DNA of 38,956 nt from an uncultured Clostridia bacterium (GTDB lineage: Bacteria > Bacillota > Clostridia > TANB77 > CAG-508): positions 1 to 38,956 of the forward strand of contig CANRDJ010000010.1 in assembly GCA_947629355.1 (NCBI GenBank). Direction: 5' to 3'. Below are positions 1 through 9,116 of this stretch, one piece after another. Every line of letters starts with the position of its first letter. The first letter of the stretch is position 1. Made by a program: the position numbers and the translations under genes. Under the pieces are notes generated by a model that worked only from the letters and a program-made list of their open reading frames with translations, was not told the origin of the DNA and searched no databases.

Positions 1-185
1 GCAACTCAATTATATATGATTTAAATCACTTATTCAATTTTTATTATTTTGTTTCACATCAATTGTAACACTACATATTTACAATATTTTCAAAAAAAAT
101 ATATTTTATCTTTTTTAGTATTGAATTTATTCTTTTTTTGATATACTATATTATATATCTTATTTTACTAAGGAGGAAAACTTAA

Positions 186-989
186 ATGCCAAGAACTACT
201 AAAGAAGCAAATGACAAAAAAGATAAAATTTCAGTTCAAAAGAATTCTTCTAGCATTAAAAAGAATTCTTCTAAATCAGTAGCTACTACTAAGTCAAAAG
301 TCATAGCTAAATCTACAACTAGAAAAGCATCTTCAACTAATAAAAATCCTAAAGCTACTGTTTCTAAAAAAATTTCTTCTAAAAAAGCTCCTAGTAAAAA
401 GCAATCAAAATCAATCAATATTTTAGAATACTATGATTTACCATATAGATACAATGAAACTGTTGTTAAAATACTTGCACAAACTCCAAAGACACTTTTT
501 GTTTATTGGGATATTTCAGATAGTGATAAAAAAAATTATATAGAACAATATGGAAATGACTTTTTTGAAAAAACTAAACCTGTATTAATAGTTCACAACG
601 AAACTATGAATTACACTTTTGAAATTGAAATAAATGATTTTGCAAATTGTTGGTATTTTAACGTAAATGATGAAAAATGTGAATATTCAGTTGAACTTGG
701 AAGAAGGTCAAAAGATAATAATAATTATATTGGAGTTTCTAATAATTATTTGTATATAACTTCTTCTAATAAAATAGAATCGCCAAATGGTCATATACTA
801 TCTGAAAAAAAACAAAATATTGCATTCTTCAGAAACACAAAAACTAACGAAACATTTTCAAAAAATATTGCAAATCTTAAATTTATTAAATATTTTGGAA
901 AAATACATGGCACATATGATATTTATAAAAAGATATATAAAGAAGATGAAATATTAAATATTAATAATCCTACATCTACTTTTAAGTAA
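186..989 (+). CDS. DUF4912 domain protein
   Basis: The 267-residue protein has a Lys/Ser/Thr-rich N-terminus (about residues 1-75) that looks disordered, followed by a globular part starting near YDLPYRYNET that resembles the DUF4912 family (segment TLFVYWDISDS near 103-113). The start is preceded by AAGGAGGAAAA, a strong ribosome binding site. The stop is 11 bases before the next gene, so it is co-transcribed with the GH57 branching enzyme, a pairing often seen in Clostridia. Its biochemical role is unknown; the neighbour suggests glycogen or other alpha-glucan metabolism. There is no in-frame CGG. Confidence 0.8.
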   Translation: MPRTTKEANDKKDKISVQKNSSSIKKNSSKSVATTKSKVIAKSTTRKASSTNKNPKATVSKKISSKKAPSKKQSKSINILEYYDLPYRYNETVVKILAQTPKTLFVYWDISDSDKKNYIEQYGNDFFEKTKPVLIVHNETMNYTFEIEINDFANCWYFNVNDEKCEYSVELGRRSKDNNNYIGVSNNYLYITSSNKIESPNGHILSEKKQNIAFFRNTKTNETFSKNIANLKFIKYFGKIHGTYDIYKKIYKEDEILNINNPTSTFK

Positions 990-1000
990 AGGAGTAAATA

Positions 1001-2588
1001 ATGAATGCTGAAAAAGGATATGTAAGTTTCATATTGCATGCACATTTGCCTTTCATACATCATCCAGAAAGTGAAGATTATTTGGAAGAAGAATGGCTTT
1101 TTGAGGCTATTTCTGAAACATATATACCATTATTATTAAACTTTAAAAAATTAGAGGAAGAGAAAGTTGAATTTAGACTTACTATGTCTATTACTCCTCC
1201 TCTTCTTTCTATGCTTGATAACAAATTATTACAAAGACGATATATCAAATATTTAAAAAAACACATAGAACTTTGTAAAAAAGAAATTGTAAGAACTTCA
1301 AATGATAAAAAATTAAATGAACTCGCTCATTATTATTTAGATAGATATCTAAATGATTTATATGTTTTTAAAGACTTATATAATTGTAATTTAATTGATG
1401 GTTTTAAATATTTTCAAGACATAGGTGTTTTAGAAATAATTACTTGTGGAGCAACGCATGGATATTTTCCTATTCTATATGTTAATGAAAAAACTGTTAA
1501 AGCTCAGATTGCTGTTGGAGTTCAAGTGTATGAAAAATATTTTGGTAAAAAACCTCGTGGAATATGGCTACCTGAATGTGGATATGTCCCAGAAGCAGAT
1601 AAATATCTAAAAGAATTTGGTATTGAATACATTATAACAGAATCACATGGAATACTTTATGCAGATCCTACTCCTATTTATGGTACGTTTGCTCCAATAG
1701 TTTCACCTGAAGGTATAATCTGCTTCGGTCGTGATATTGAAAGTTCAAGACAAGTTTGGAGTTCAATCTCTCGGTTACCCTGGTGATTTTAATTATAGAG
1801 AATTTTATAGAGATATTGGTTATGATGCAGATTATGACTATATAAAACCTTATATAGCAAAAAATGGAGCACGTGTAAATACTGGTATTAAATATCATAG
1901 AATTACAGGTAAAACTGAATTTAAAGATTATTATAATGTTCAATGGGCAAAAGATTCAGCTGAAAAACAAGCAGGTCATTTTTTAGACTCTAGGGTAAAT
2001 CAAATTAATGAGCTTGAAAAGTTTATGGATACCCCTCCAATTGTAGTTTGCCCATATGATGCAGAGCTTTATGGACATTGGTGGTACGAAGGTCCTTATT
2101 GGTTGTATATATTATTTAAAAAAATTTATTATGACGATTGTAATTTTAAATTAATTACACCTAGTGAATATATAGATAAATTTCCTTGTATGCAAATTTC
2201 ATCTCCTTGTAGATCAAGTTGGGGTGCAAATGGCTATAGCGAGGTATGGCTTAATTCTACTAATGATTATGTACATAAACATCTTCACGTTGCAGGTGAC
2301 AGGATGTGTGAACTTGCTCATCTTTTTCCAAATGCCAAGGGACTAAAAAAGAAAGCTCTTAACCAATGCGTACGAGAACTACTTCTTGCTCAAAGTAGTG
2401 ATTGGCTGTTTATTATTACAAACGGAACTATGGTTGATTATGCTAAAAAAAGAATTAAAGACCATATTGGAAGATTTACTGCTCTATATAATCAAATAAA
2501 AAATGATAAAATAAACGAAGACTTTTTAAAAGATATATCTACAAAAGATAAAATTTTTCCTGATATTGATTATATGATCTATTATTAA
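1001..2588 (+). CDS. GH57 1,4-alpha-glucan branching enzyme, read through a +1 shift at CGG
   Basis: Glycoside hydrolase family 57 enzyme with the DUF1957-type C-terminal part, predicted to make alpha-1,6 branches in alpha-glucan. Family motifs are visible: HAHLPF (13-18), ATHGYFP (151-157), WLPECGY (189-195, nucleophile Glu192), PYDAELYGHWW (351-361, catalytic Asp353) and SSDWLF. Zero-frame reading ends at 1786, three codons after CGG (1772-1774). Skipping C1772 gives GYPGDFNYREFYRDIGYD, the expected continuation after VWSS, and the frame runs to 2588. The joined product is 528 residues, normal for the short bacterial branching enzymes. Motifs 1-3 lie before the shift and motifs 4-5 after it, so neither piece alone could be active. 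The ribosome binding site is AAAGGAG. Confidence 0.9.
1772..1774 (+). other. CGG +1 recoding site in the GH57 gene
   Basis: Zero frame TCT CGG TTA; restored frame TCT (C) GGT TAC gives Ser-Gly-Tyr of the conserved GYPGD segment. Confidence 0.85.
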
Positions 2589-2711
2589 CATATAATTTAA
2601 ATTTTAATATAATATTTTATACAAGTTTCATATTCTCCTTTCTAAGAATAAAATATGTATATCTAATGAGTTTTTAGTAGATACTAACATATATTGGGAA
2701 GGAGAATTTTT

Positions 2712-3566
2712 GTGCTTAAATCATTCTGTATTAAAACAAATAATAATCGAGTTGTTAATTATCTGCTAAATAGATTTGAAGATATAAAATTAAAAAACTT
2801 ATATATCTCTAAATCAAAATTTAAATTTTATAATAATTTTATTGTACATTATAAAGGAAAAGATTTAGATGATTTTTATAATATATTTTCTGAAATTCTT
2901 TCCTCTACAATAATTGAGTTCTATGAAAAAAATATAATTAAACATCTTATAAATTCTAATTATTTCTATTTTACTGATATTGAGCAAAGAAAAATATTTG
3001 ATATAGTAAATAGCTATATTTACAATGGAGAACTCACAGAAAGTTATATTAGGAAAGATTCTATAATAATTTCTTGCATTGAATATTTTTCAAATAATAA
3101 ATCTGCAATATTAGATGGGTTTGTAAGATTTAGATTGAATGATTATATTAAGATTATTGATTATATTGTAGATATGGCTGTAAATAAATTCGTTATTGAT
3201 AGAGAATACACAGAATTTATCGATTTATTAAAATGTTATATTAACTCTAAAGATTGTGGAACAAATATTGTACACCTAATTTATCATAATCAAGAATCTA
3301 TATTGCTTGATGAGTTTAAAAAAAATATTGATTTAGATGATAGCATCTTAAATAGTAAATACTTATCAGATATTACTTTCTCGTCAAATGATTATACTTT
3401 AAATACACTCCTTACCCTATTGCCCAAAAAAATATACATTCATTTGATTGATAATATTCAAGATGAATTTATTAATACATTAAAACTAGTATTTGATGAT
3501 AGAATATATTTATGTAATGATTGCAATATTTGTAAGATTTATAGATTAGAAAAAATTCATAAATAA
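2712..3566 (+). CDS. ytxC: YtxC-like sporulation protein
   Basis: A 284-residue protein resembling the putative sporulation protein YtxC family in length and in its C-terminal half (segments DIEQRKIFDIVNSYI, DGFVRFRLNDYIKIIDYIVD). I chose the GTG at 2712 because AAGGAG lies seven bases upstream; the in-frame TTG at 2694 lies ahead of that site. The very AT-rich gene carries many Asn, Ile and Lys codons. It stands alone, followed by a repeat element. Function beyond a presumed sporulation link is unknown. Confidence 0.65.
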   Translation: MLKSFCIKTNNNRVVNYLLNRFEDIKLKNLYISKSKFKFYNNFIVHYKGKDLDDFYNIFSEILSSTIIEFYEKNIIKHLINSNYFYFTDIEQRKIFDIVNSYIYNGELTESYIRKDSIIISCIEYFSNNKSAILDGFVRFRLNDYIKIIDYIVDMAVNKFVIDREYTEFIDLLKCYINSKDCGTNIVHLIYHNQESILLDEFKKNIDLDDSILNSKYLSDITFSSNDYTLNTLLTLLPKKIYIHLIDNIQDEFINTLKLVFDDRIYLCNDCNICKIYRLEKIHK

Positions 3567-3582
3567 ACAAATTTTATCAGAT

Positions 3583-3841
3583 AAATTGTTGTTTGTGAGA
3601 GGAAATTCTAGGGACTGTCCCTCTTTTTTTCCAAAAGGAAAAAAAGGGGACTGTCCTGAATTTCCAGACGATTAAATCTGTTGCAAATGTTGTAGGGGTC
3701 GCCGCCCTCGGCGACCCGAATACATCGAAGGAATTGCCCTAAATCGCGTAAAAGGTTATCAAATAAATTACAATCGCGGGTCGCCCAGGGGTGCGACCCC
3801 TACGGATTTGAAAATAAATTTAACCCAACAAATTACAATTT
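3583..3841. repeat. 259-bp MITE-like element, copy 1
   Basis: Non-coding element starting AAATTGTTGTTTGT and ending ACAAATTACAATTT, which are imperfect inverted ends. Inside are palindromic modules: GGGACTGTCCC, a GGGGTCGCC/GGCGACCC hairpin, and GGGTCGCCC/GGGTGCGACCCC. An inverted copy of the same length, with one mismatch by my reading, lies at 16295-16553. No ORF is carried, so any mobility would need a transposase supplied elsewhere. Confidence 0.85.
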
Positions 3842-3891
3842 GCAATATTTAATCCAATATGATATATAATAATCAAAATATGGAGATTATT

Positions 3892-4560
3892 ATGAGTTCA
3901 TTTGTTTTAAAAATAATTGCAATTGTAACAATGTTTATAGATCATATTGGATATGCTATTTGGGGTAAATTTTCGTTTTTTAATTATATTGGTAGAATAG
4001 CTTTTCCTATATTTGCTTTCCAAATATCAGAAGGCTATATACATACTAAAAATCTTAAAAAATATTTTTTAAGATTATTTATATTTGCATTTATTTCTCA
4101 AATTCCTTTTATGCTTTTTGACTCATTAATTTCTAATGATTTTTCTTTAAATATATTTTTCACATTGTTATTAGGACTTACTTGTATCTATATTTATGAT
4201 AAATCTAAATATAAATCTATTGCAATAATTTTATCTATTGTGATTAGTTTAATTGCAGAATTTTCTCATTGTGATTATGGCATTTATGGTGTTGCAATTA
4301 TTTTATTATTCTATATTTTCAAAAGCAATATTTCATTTGCTTCTATAGCTTTTATCTTAGCTACTACTATTAAATATTTAATACCAATTTTTAAATATGG
4401 ATTATATGATGTATATTTATATCTATTTACCTGTACTATTATTCCTATTATATTTATTAACTTATATAATGGTAAAAAAGGTAAAGATACTAAGTATTTA
4501 CTATATTTATTCTATCCTATTCACTTGTTATTAATTTATGGGATTTCTTTGATTATATGA
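3892..4560 (+). CDS. TraX family membrane protein
   Basis: A 222-residue polytopic membrane protein with about eight hydrophobic segments. The N-terminal MFIDHIGYAIW and the following FPIFAFQISEGYIHTKN segment fit the TraX family (related to acetylation of F-pilin in plasmid systems). Chromosomal clostridial members are common and of unknown substrate. The start at 3892 is preferred over 3859 because GGAG sits seven bases ahead. It follows the MITE-like element and faces the hicBA genes. Confidence 0.75.
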   Translation: MSSFVLKIIAIVTMFIDHIGYAIWGKFSFFNYIGRIAFPIFAFQISEGYIHTKNLKKYFLRLFIFAFISQIPFMLFDSLISNDFSLNIFFTLLLGLTCIYIYDKSKYKSIAIILSIVISLIAEFSHCDYGIYGVAIILLFYIFKSNISFASIAFILATTIKYLIPIFKYGLYDVYLYLFTCTIIPIIFINLYNGKKGKDTKYLLYLFYPIHLLLIYGISLII

Positions 4561-4595
4561 ATTAAATTATAAGAAAATTTATTATTAAAAATTGT

Positions 4596-4660
4596 TCAAA
4601 TTGCTTCGCATTCGAACTTTCTTAGGATATTTTTCTTGTTACTAGAGTTGTATTCAAGAA
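4596..4660. repeat. Sequence similar to part of the 8690-8872 RNA
   Basis: CAAATTGCTTCGCA, then TTAGG and CTTGTTACT, occur here in the same order as in 8711-8760 (CAAATTGCTTCGCA, TAAGG, CTTGTTACT). Further on, GAAAATC and GTAATAA also recur. This suggests a degenerate copy of a structured repeat placed against the end of hicA. Confidence 0.45.
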
Positions 4661-4666
4661 GAAAAT

Positions 4667-4898
4667 CTATCCGTAATAAAAGATTTAAAAATGTTTCTAA
4701 TTCTATATCTGCTTGTTCTAAGATGCTTTTTAGTGTTCCTTTTGCTATTTCTTTATGCATTGGAATTATATAAATTTTTTGTGTCTTCAAATTCTTATAT
4801 TTTGCATGACTCCCTTTTTGTGATATTTTTTCAAAGCCAACCTTTGATAATGCATTTATTATTTGATTTGGTGGCAATATTGGATATTTTGAACTCAT
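4667..4898 (-). CDS. hicA: HicA-type mRNA interferase toxin, with CGG before the stop
   Basis: Small dsRBD-like RNase toxin of the HicA family. The segment GSHAKYKN (29-36) carries the catalytic His31. The start overlaps the hicB stop in an ATGA, so the two are translationally coupled. HicA proteins usually end just after a motif like ETFLNLL. Here that motif is followed by TTA CGG ATA. If CGG shifts the frame, Gly then TAG follows, giving 76 residues. If CGG is arginine, translation continues to about 100 residues through repeat-like sequence (stop at 4596). Family length favours the short form, but no downstream homology tests the shift here. Confidence 0.7.
4671..4673 (-). other. Possible CGG +1 site in hicA
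   Basis: Zero frame TTA CGG ATA; shifted frame TTA (C) GGA TAG gives Leu-Gly-stop. This is weaker than the other sites because there is no conserved protein downstream. Confidence 0.5.
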
Positions 4899-5098
4899 AT
4901 TGCCACCTCCAATGTTGTAATAAAAATTTCTTTTGGTTTAACTGGTTCTTCACTCTCATTATATAATTCTATTGCTTCCTTTAAATTTTTTAATGCTTCT
5001 TCTATTGTTTTTCCTTGTGAGGCAACATTATTATCTAAACATTTTGCTACATACCAGTCTTCCTCTTTTTGTATTATTACATTATACTTTATACTCAT
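4895..5098 (-). CDS. hicB: HicB-type antitoxin
   Basis: A 67-residue protein with the HicB partial RNase-H fold (segments YNVIIQKEEDWYVAKCLDN and ASQGKTIEEALKNLKEAIELY). It lacks a C-terminal DNA-binding extension. It probably binds and blocks HicA directly, so autoregulation, if any, would not use a ribbon-helix-helix or HTH in this protein. The ribosome binding site is AAGGAGAG. Gene order is antitoxin then toxin, with an ATGA overlap. Confidence 0.8.
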   Translation of the reverse strand: MSIKYNVIIQKEEDWYVAKCLDNNVASQGKTIEEALKNLKEAIELYNESEEPVKPKEIFITTLEVAI

Positions 5099-5155
5099 GA
5101 TATTTCTCTCCTTTCTAGAGAAATTATATCATTTAAATTATTATATGGCAATATT

Positions 5156-6089
5156 TTACAATGAAAAGTTTATTCCTCGTGCTACTACATCCTTCATATT
5201 TTCTATTAAATCATCTATCTCCTTTGGTGTTACTATTAGATTATATTCTTTTGGTATTAATGCATCTCTTATAATACCATATTTATCTTCATCTTTTAAC
5301 TTGTTCAAATATTCATTAGAATTACCTTCGTCTTGCAATTTTTCAATAAATATATCTATACTATCTGCTGCGATTGTTGCTGCATCTACAACCATCGGCA
5401 CACCTATTGCAATTACTGGAACTCCAACAGTATTTATACTTATTTCATTTCTTTTATTTCCTACTCCTGCTCCTGGTACAATTCCTGTGTCAGATAATTG
5501 TACTGTACTACTTATTCTTTCTATGCTTTTTGAGGCTAAACTATCTATTACTATTATAAGTTTTGGTTTAATATTATCTACAATTCCTTTAATAACTTCC
5601 ATTGTTTCTATACCTGTTGTTCCAAGTACACCTGGGGCTATTGCACTTACTGGTCTTGCATTTTCATCTAAATATTGTGGTGCATATTTAATTAAATGCC
5701 TTGTAATATCTATTTCAGAAACAACTTTTGGTCCGAAGTGAATCTGGTGTTACATATATATTTCCAAGTCCTACAACTAAAATATCTCCTTCTTTTTCTA
5801 CATGATTATTTATAAGTTCTTTTAATTCTTTTGTAACTATTTCTGATGCTTTTTGTATTTCTGTTTCTTCAGCAACTTTTAAATCCTTTATATCAATTGT
5901 AATATATGTGCCAATCGGCTTACCTATTGCTTCTTCTCCTTGCTTATCTATAATTTTTACTCTATTTGTTTTTATATTATCTCCTTCATCAATAGTCTCT
6001 GTTTCAACTCCTGGTATTTCATCTAATTTATTTGCCTTCTTAAAAATATCTCTTCTCTCGTCAGCCATATCTGTATTAAAGTTTATCAT
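5156..6089 (-). CDS. gpr: Spore germination protease Gpr, read through a +1 shift at CGG
   Basis: GPR degrades small acid-soluble spore proteins at germination and is made as a zymogen in the forespore. The N-terminal TDMADERRDIF matches the pro-sequence region, and VVGLGNIYVTPDSLGPK matches the conserved family core. Zero frame stops five codons after CGG (5733-5735). Skipping that C gives LGPKVVSEIDITRHL and then APGVLGTTGIETMEVIKGI through to 5156. The total is 310 residues, close to other clostridial Gpr proteins. The upstream hairpin at 6093-6133 includes its ribosome binding site. Confidence 0.9.
5733..5735 (-). other. CGG +1 recoding site in gpr
   Basis: Zero frame CTT CGG ACC; restored frame CTT (C) GGA CCA AAA gives Leu-Gly-Pro-Lys, the family-conserved TPD.LGPK motif. 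Confidence 0.88.
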
Positions 6090-6092
6090 ACA

Positions 6093-6133
6093 AAAATCAC
6101 CTCTTTACTATTTTTAGTAAAAAAGGTGATTTT
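6093..6133 (-). promoter_or_regulatory. Hairpin covering the gpr ribosome binding site
   Basis: AAAATCACC pairs with GGTGATTTT, and TTTACTA with TAGTAAA, giving a stem of about 17 pairs with a small loop and a bulge. The 3' arm contains GAGGTG, the likely Shine-Dalgarno of gpr. It could be a terminator for the DUF1653 gene or a translational lock on gpr. Confidence 0.55.
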
Positions 6134-6139
6134 ATACAG

Positions 6140-6400
6140 TTATTTTGTATAATCTTTTTCTAAGCTTTCTGCAAGTTTAAATCTATATTTTTGACCTGTA
6201 ATGTTGTCTTTTCTATTTACGTCAATTTCTTCTAAAAACATTGTCTCTCTTCTCACCCATATTTTAGAATCTTCTCTATCATATATTGGTTTATATATAA
6301 CCATTCTTTCTTTTGTTTCGGAATCTAATGCAACATTTTCTACAAAATAATAATTGCCTTTAAAGTGTCTATACACTTTACCTATTTTTACTTGTTCCAT
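6140..6400 (-). CDS. DUF1653 domain protein
   Basis: An 86-residue protein with the DUF1653 pattern (KVYRHFKGNYYFVENVALDS, VIYKPIYD, WVRRETMFLEE). The family is small, widespread and without established function. The ribosome binding site AAGGAG precedes the ATG at 6400. It lies between recG and gpr in the same orientation, but a MITE-like element separates it from recG. Confidence 0.75.
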   Translation of the reverse strand: MEQVKIGKVYRHFKGNYYFVENVALDSETKERMVIYKPIYDREDSKIWVRRETMFLEEIDVNRKDNITGQKYRFKLAESLEKDYTK

Positions 6401-6466
6401 TCTTAGTACTCCTTTCTTGTATATTTTATTAAAATATTAGCAATTTTAAAATAAATTTAATTCGAC

Positions 6467-6567
6467 AAATTGTAATTTATAAAATTAAATTTGTTGCAAA
6501 TGTTGTAGGGGCGGAATCAATTTCCGCCCGAAAACAAAAATAAATTTATCTCTACAAACAACAATTT
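6467..6567. repeat. 101-bp MITE-like element
   Basis: Starts AAATTGTAATTT and ends ACAAACAACAATTT, the same ends as the 259-bp element. The core is a GTAGGGGCGGAA/TTTCCGCCC hairpin. It lies 10 bases from the recG stop. Confidence 0.75.
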
Positions 6568-6577
6568 ATTTAATACT

Positions 6578-8624
6578 TCAGATTTCAATTCTATCCTTAA
6601 ATTTATTTTTGATTTGTTTTTTTAATTGTATGTTTTTCTCTTTTTCTAAATTTGGATCATCTTCCATAATCTTAATCGCTACACTTTGAATGGATTTTAG
6701 CATTTCAACATCTTCAAATAAATTTGCAATTTTAAGTTCTGGAAGTCCATGCTGTCTCGTTCCAAAAAATTCTCCTGAACCACGAAGCTCTAAATCTTTT
6801 TCAGATATTACAAATCCATTATTTGTTTCTGTCATAACCTTCATTCTTTGTCTTATGTTTTCACTATTTCCTTGATATTTTAATATACAATAAGATTTAT
6901 AACTCCCACGTCCTACTCTTCCTCTTAATTGATGAAGTGTTGCAAGTCCAAATCTTTCTGCATTTTCTATTACCATTATATTACTATTTGGAACATCTAC
7001 TCCAACTTCTATAACAGTTGTTGAAATTAAAACTTGAATATTTCCTTGCTTAAATCTTTCCATAATTTCATCTTTTTCTCTAGGTTTTAGTTTTCCATGT
7101 AAGTATTCAACAGTATATCCATTAAATATTTGTTTATATTTTTCAAATAATTCTAATACAGATTTTGCATCTATTCCTTCTGATTCTTCTACTAATGGGC
7201 AAACAATATAGCATTGTCTTCCTTCATCTAGTTGTTTTTTTATAAAGTTATTTACCCTTTCTTCCATTTGCTTTGTTACTGCAAATGTGTCTATTTTTTT
7301 TCTATTTGGTGGAAGCTCATCTATTATAGAAATATCCAAATCTCCATAAAGAATAAGTGCAAGTGTTCTTGGTATTGGAGTTGCAGTCATAACTAATACG
7401 TCTGGGCTTTTTCCTTTGTTATTAATCGTTCCTCTTTGCCTTACTCCAAATCTATGTTGTTCATCAGTTATTGCTAGTCCTAAATTTTTAAATATAACAT
7501 TTTCTTCTAAAAGGCTATGTGTACCAATTAAGATATCTATTTCACCATTTTGCAGTTTTTTCAAAATGTCTTCTTTTTGTTTTTTGCTAATTCCACTCAC
7601 CAATAGCTCACATCTTATATTAAATCTTGATAATATACTTTCAAAATTTTTTAAATGTTGTTTGCTTAGTATTGCAGTAGGCGCCATTACAGCTACTTGA
7701 TAACCTGATCTTACTGCTTTGTATGATGCAACTATCGATACTGCTGTTTTTCCGTGAGCCAACATCTCCCTGAAGAAGTCTATTCATAGGAACTTCTTTT
7801 TCCATATCATTGTCTATTTCTTCTAATACCCTTATTTGTGCTTTTGTAAGTTTAAATGGTAGCTCTTGTATTACATCTTGCATTTTAACATTTTTATTAA
7901 ACTTTATTCCTTTTTTATTTGCACTATATTTAGTTTTTAAATTAAGAAGTGCAAGTTGCATAATTAGTAATTCTTCAAATACTAATCTTTTTTTAGCTTT
8001 ATTGCATTCTTCAAAATTTCTTGGAAAATGTATATCGTGAATTGCTTTGTTAATATCATCTAATTTATATCCTTCAATTAAATAACTAGGCAAGGTTTCT
8101 TCTAAATCTTCATTTACTTCTTTAAGTCCATTTTCTATAATTTGTCTTATTACGTTTTGTGATAGATTATATGTAAGTGGATATAGTGGAATTATTTTTC
8201 CAGTATTTTTGTTGGTATTTTTATCATCAAATACTGGTGAATTCATTTCTATAAAGCCAATTCTTTTTTTTACCTTCCCATAAAATTTATAGTTTTGGCC
8301 AAGTTTAAATCTATTTTTTAAGTATCCTTGATTAAACCAAGTAATTTGGCATAATCCTGTTTCATCTCTTACAGATAGCTTGTATATAACCATGTTTCTT
8401 CTTATTCTCTTTTCAATCATTTTGGAAACACATATAGCATCAATAAGAGCTTCTTCTCCATCTTCTAATTCTGCAATATGTCTTGGCTTTCCTCTGTCTT
8501 CATAATCTCTTGGAAAATATGTTATTAAATCTTCTAAAGTAAATATACCCAAAGTGTTTAAAAGTTTTGCCCTTGCAGGGCCTACTCCTTTTATGAACTT
8601 TACATCTTTACTTAAATCTAACAT
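6578..8624 (-). CDS. recG: ATP-dependent DNA helicase RecG, read through a +1 shift at CGG
   Basis: RecG remodels stalled replication forks and Holliday junctions. The N-terminal wedge domain starts FIKGVGPARAKLLNTLGI. The helicase core has the Walker A region LLQGDVGSGKT, a DEQH box, TATPIPRTL and the C-terminal LRGRVGRG. CGG (7752-7754) falls in Walker A: zero frame gives GSRKNSS and leaves the helicase fold, while skipping the C gives GSGKTAVSIVASYKAV. The joined length is 681 residues, typical of RecG. Neither half could hydrolyse ATP alone. The ribosome binding site is AAAGGAG. There is no other in-frame CGG. Confidence 0.93.
7752..7754 (-). other. CGG +1 recoding site in recG (Walker A)
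   Basis: Zero frame TCA CGG AAA; restored frame TCA (C) GGA AAA ACA gives Ser-Gly-Lys-Thr. Confidence 0.92.
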
Positions 8625-8654
8625 TTATTACTCCTTTAAAATTGCTGTAAATAT

Positions 8655-8683
8655 TTGACATATTTAAAATTATGTTTTATAAT
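8655..8683 (+). promoter_or_regulatory. Consensus sigma-A promoter of a candidate small RNA
   Basis: TTGACA (8655-8660), a 17-base spacer and TATAAT (8678-8683), pointing right. It is a perfect consensus, divergent from recG. Confidence 0.85.
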
Positions 8684-8689
8684 ATAAGA

Positions 8690-8872
8690 AAACTAGCTTC
8701 GCCAAATGTACAAATTGCTTCGCAATTGCACAGACTAAGGTAAGTTAACCTTGTTACTCTGGAAAATCATTGGATTTTCCTACGTAATAAGAAAATAAGG
8801 ATCCACAATATGTGGTTGCCGAGTAATTAATGTAAAAACACATCTTCCACGGCAAAGCAGAGATGTGTTTTT
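8690..8872 (+). ncRNA. Structured small RNA, candidate type I antitoxin
   Basis: An RNA of about 180 nt is predicted between a perfect promoter and a Rho-independent terminator (stem AAAACACATCT 8835-8845 with AGATGTGTTTT 8861-8871, then T-rich sequence). It contains a CAATTGC/TTCG hairpin, a long arm CTTGTTAC/GTAATAAG capped by GGAAAATC-ATTG-GATTTTCC, and a TTGCCG (8816-8821) that can pair with CGGCAA (8850-8855) in the terminator loop. Its 3' end faces the 3' end of the 39-residue hydrophobic ORF, as in txpA/ratA-like loci. A 6S-like RNA is an alternative that I cannot exclude. Confidence 0.6.
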
Positions 8873-8875
8873 TAT

Positions 8876-8995
8876 TTATTGTTGTTTGCTCAAAACTATA
8901 GCTAATGCTACAATCAAGGCAAATGCTAAAATAGTTAATGCGATTAACGCATTAAAAAGTATGTATATAATTGTAATTAAATAATCTTCTATCAT
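8876..8995 (-). CDS. 39-residue hydrophobic peptide, candidate type I toxin
   Basis: The ORF starts MIEDYLITIIYILF and ends ALAIVLSKQQ: one membrane-spanning segment with a short polar C-terminus, like holin-like type I toxins of Firmicutes. The ribosome binding site GGAGGTG is strong, but it can pair with CCACC in the leader (complement of 9022-9026), which would hide it. The promoter is a perfect consensus, and a structured RNA is encoded convergently on the other strand. Toxicity is inferred from layout and size only. Confidence 0.6.
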   Translation of the reverse strand: MIEDYLITIIYILFNALIALTILAFALIVALAIVLSKQQ

Positions 8996-9062
8996 TAGCA
9001 CCACCTCCATTCTGTGTTGTTGGTGGCAACCACATGTCTGCTTCTCCTTACTTTCTTCTAAG

Positions 9063-9091
9063 ATTATATCTTAGAAGAATTTTATTGTCAA
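9063..9091 (-). promoter_or_regulatory. Consensus sigma-A promoter of the small hydrophobic ORF
   Basis: Reading leftward: TTGACA (9091-9086), a 17-base spacer, TATAAT (9068-9063). The -10 box lies inside a perfect inverted repeat TTCTTCTAAGAT/ATCTTAGAAGAA, a possible operator. The leader to the ATG is about 60 bases. Confidence 0.8.
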
Positions 9092-9116
9092 TAATTTCCA
9101 AAACATTTTTTCGGTT

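Noticed and set aside
3583..3841. CRISPR array or insertion sequence with transposase
   Set aside because: There is no regular repeat-spacer pattern and no ORF; the palindromic modules and shared ends fit a MITE-like element.
5097..5741. Long + strand ORF opposite gpr
   Set aside because: It is the antisense shadow of gpr, with no ribosome binding site and no recognisable family.
8690..8872. SRP RNA or tmRNA
   Set aside because: The SRP GGAAGCA/GGUCAGG loop blocks and a tmRNA tag or tRNA-like ends are not present.
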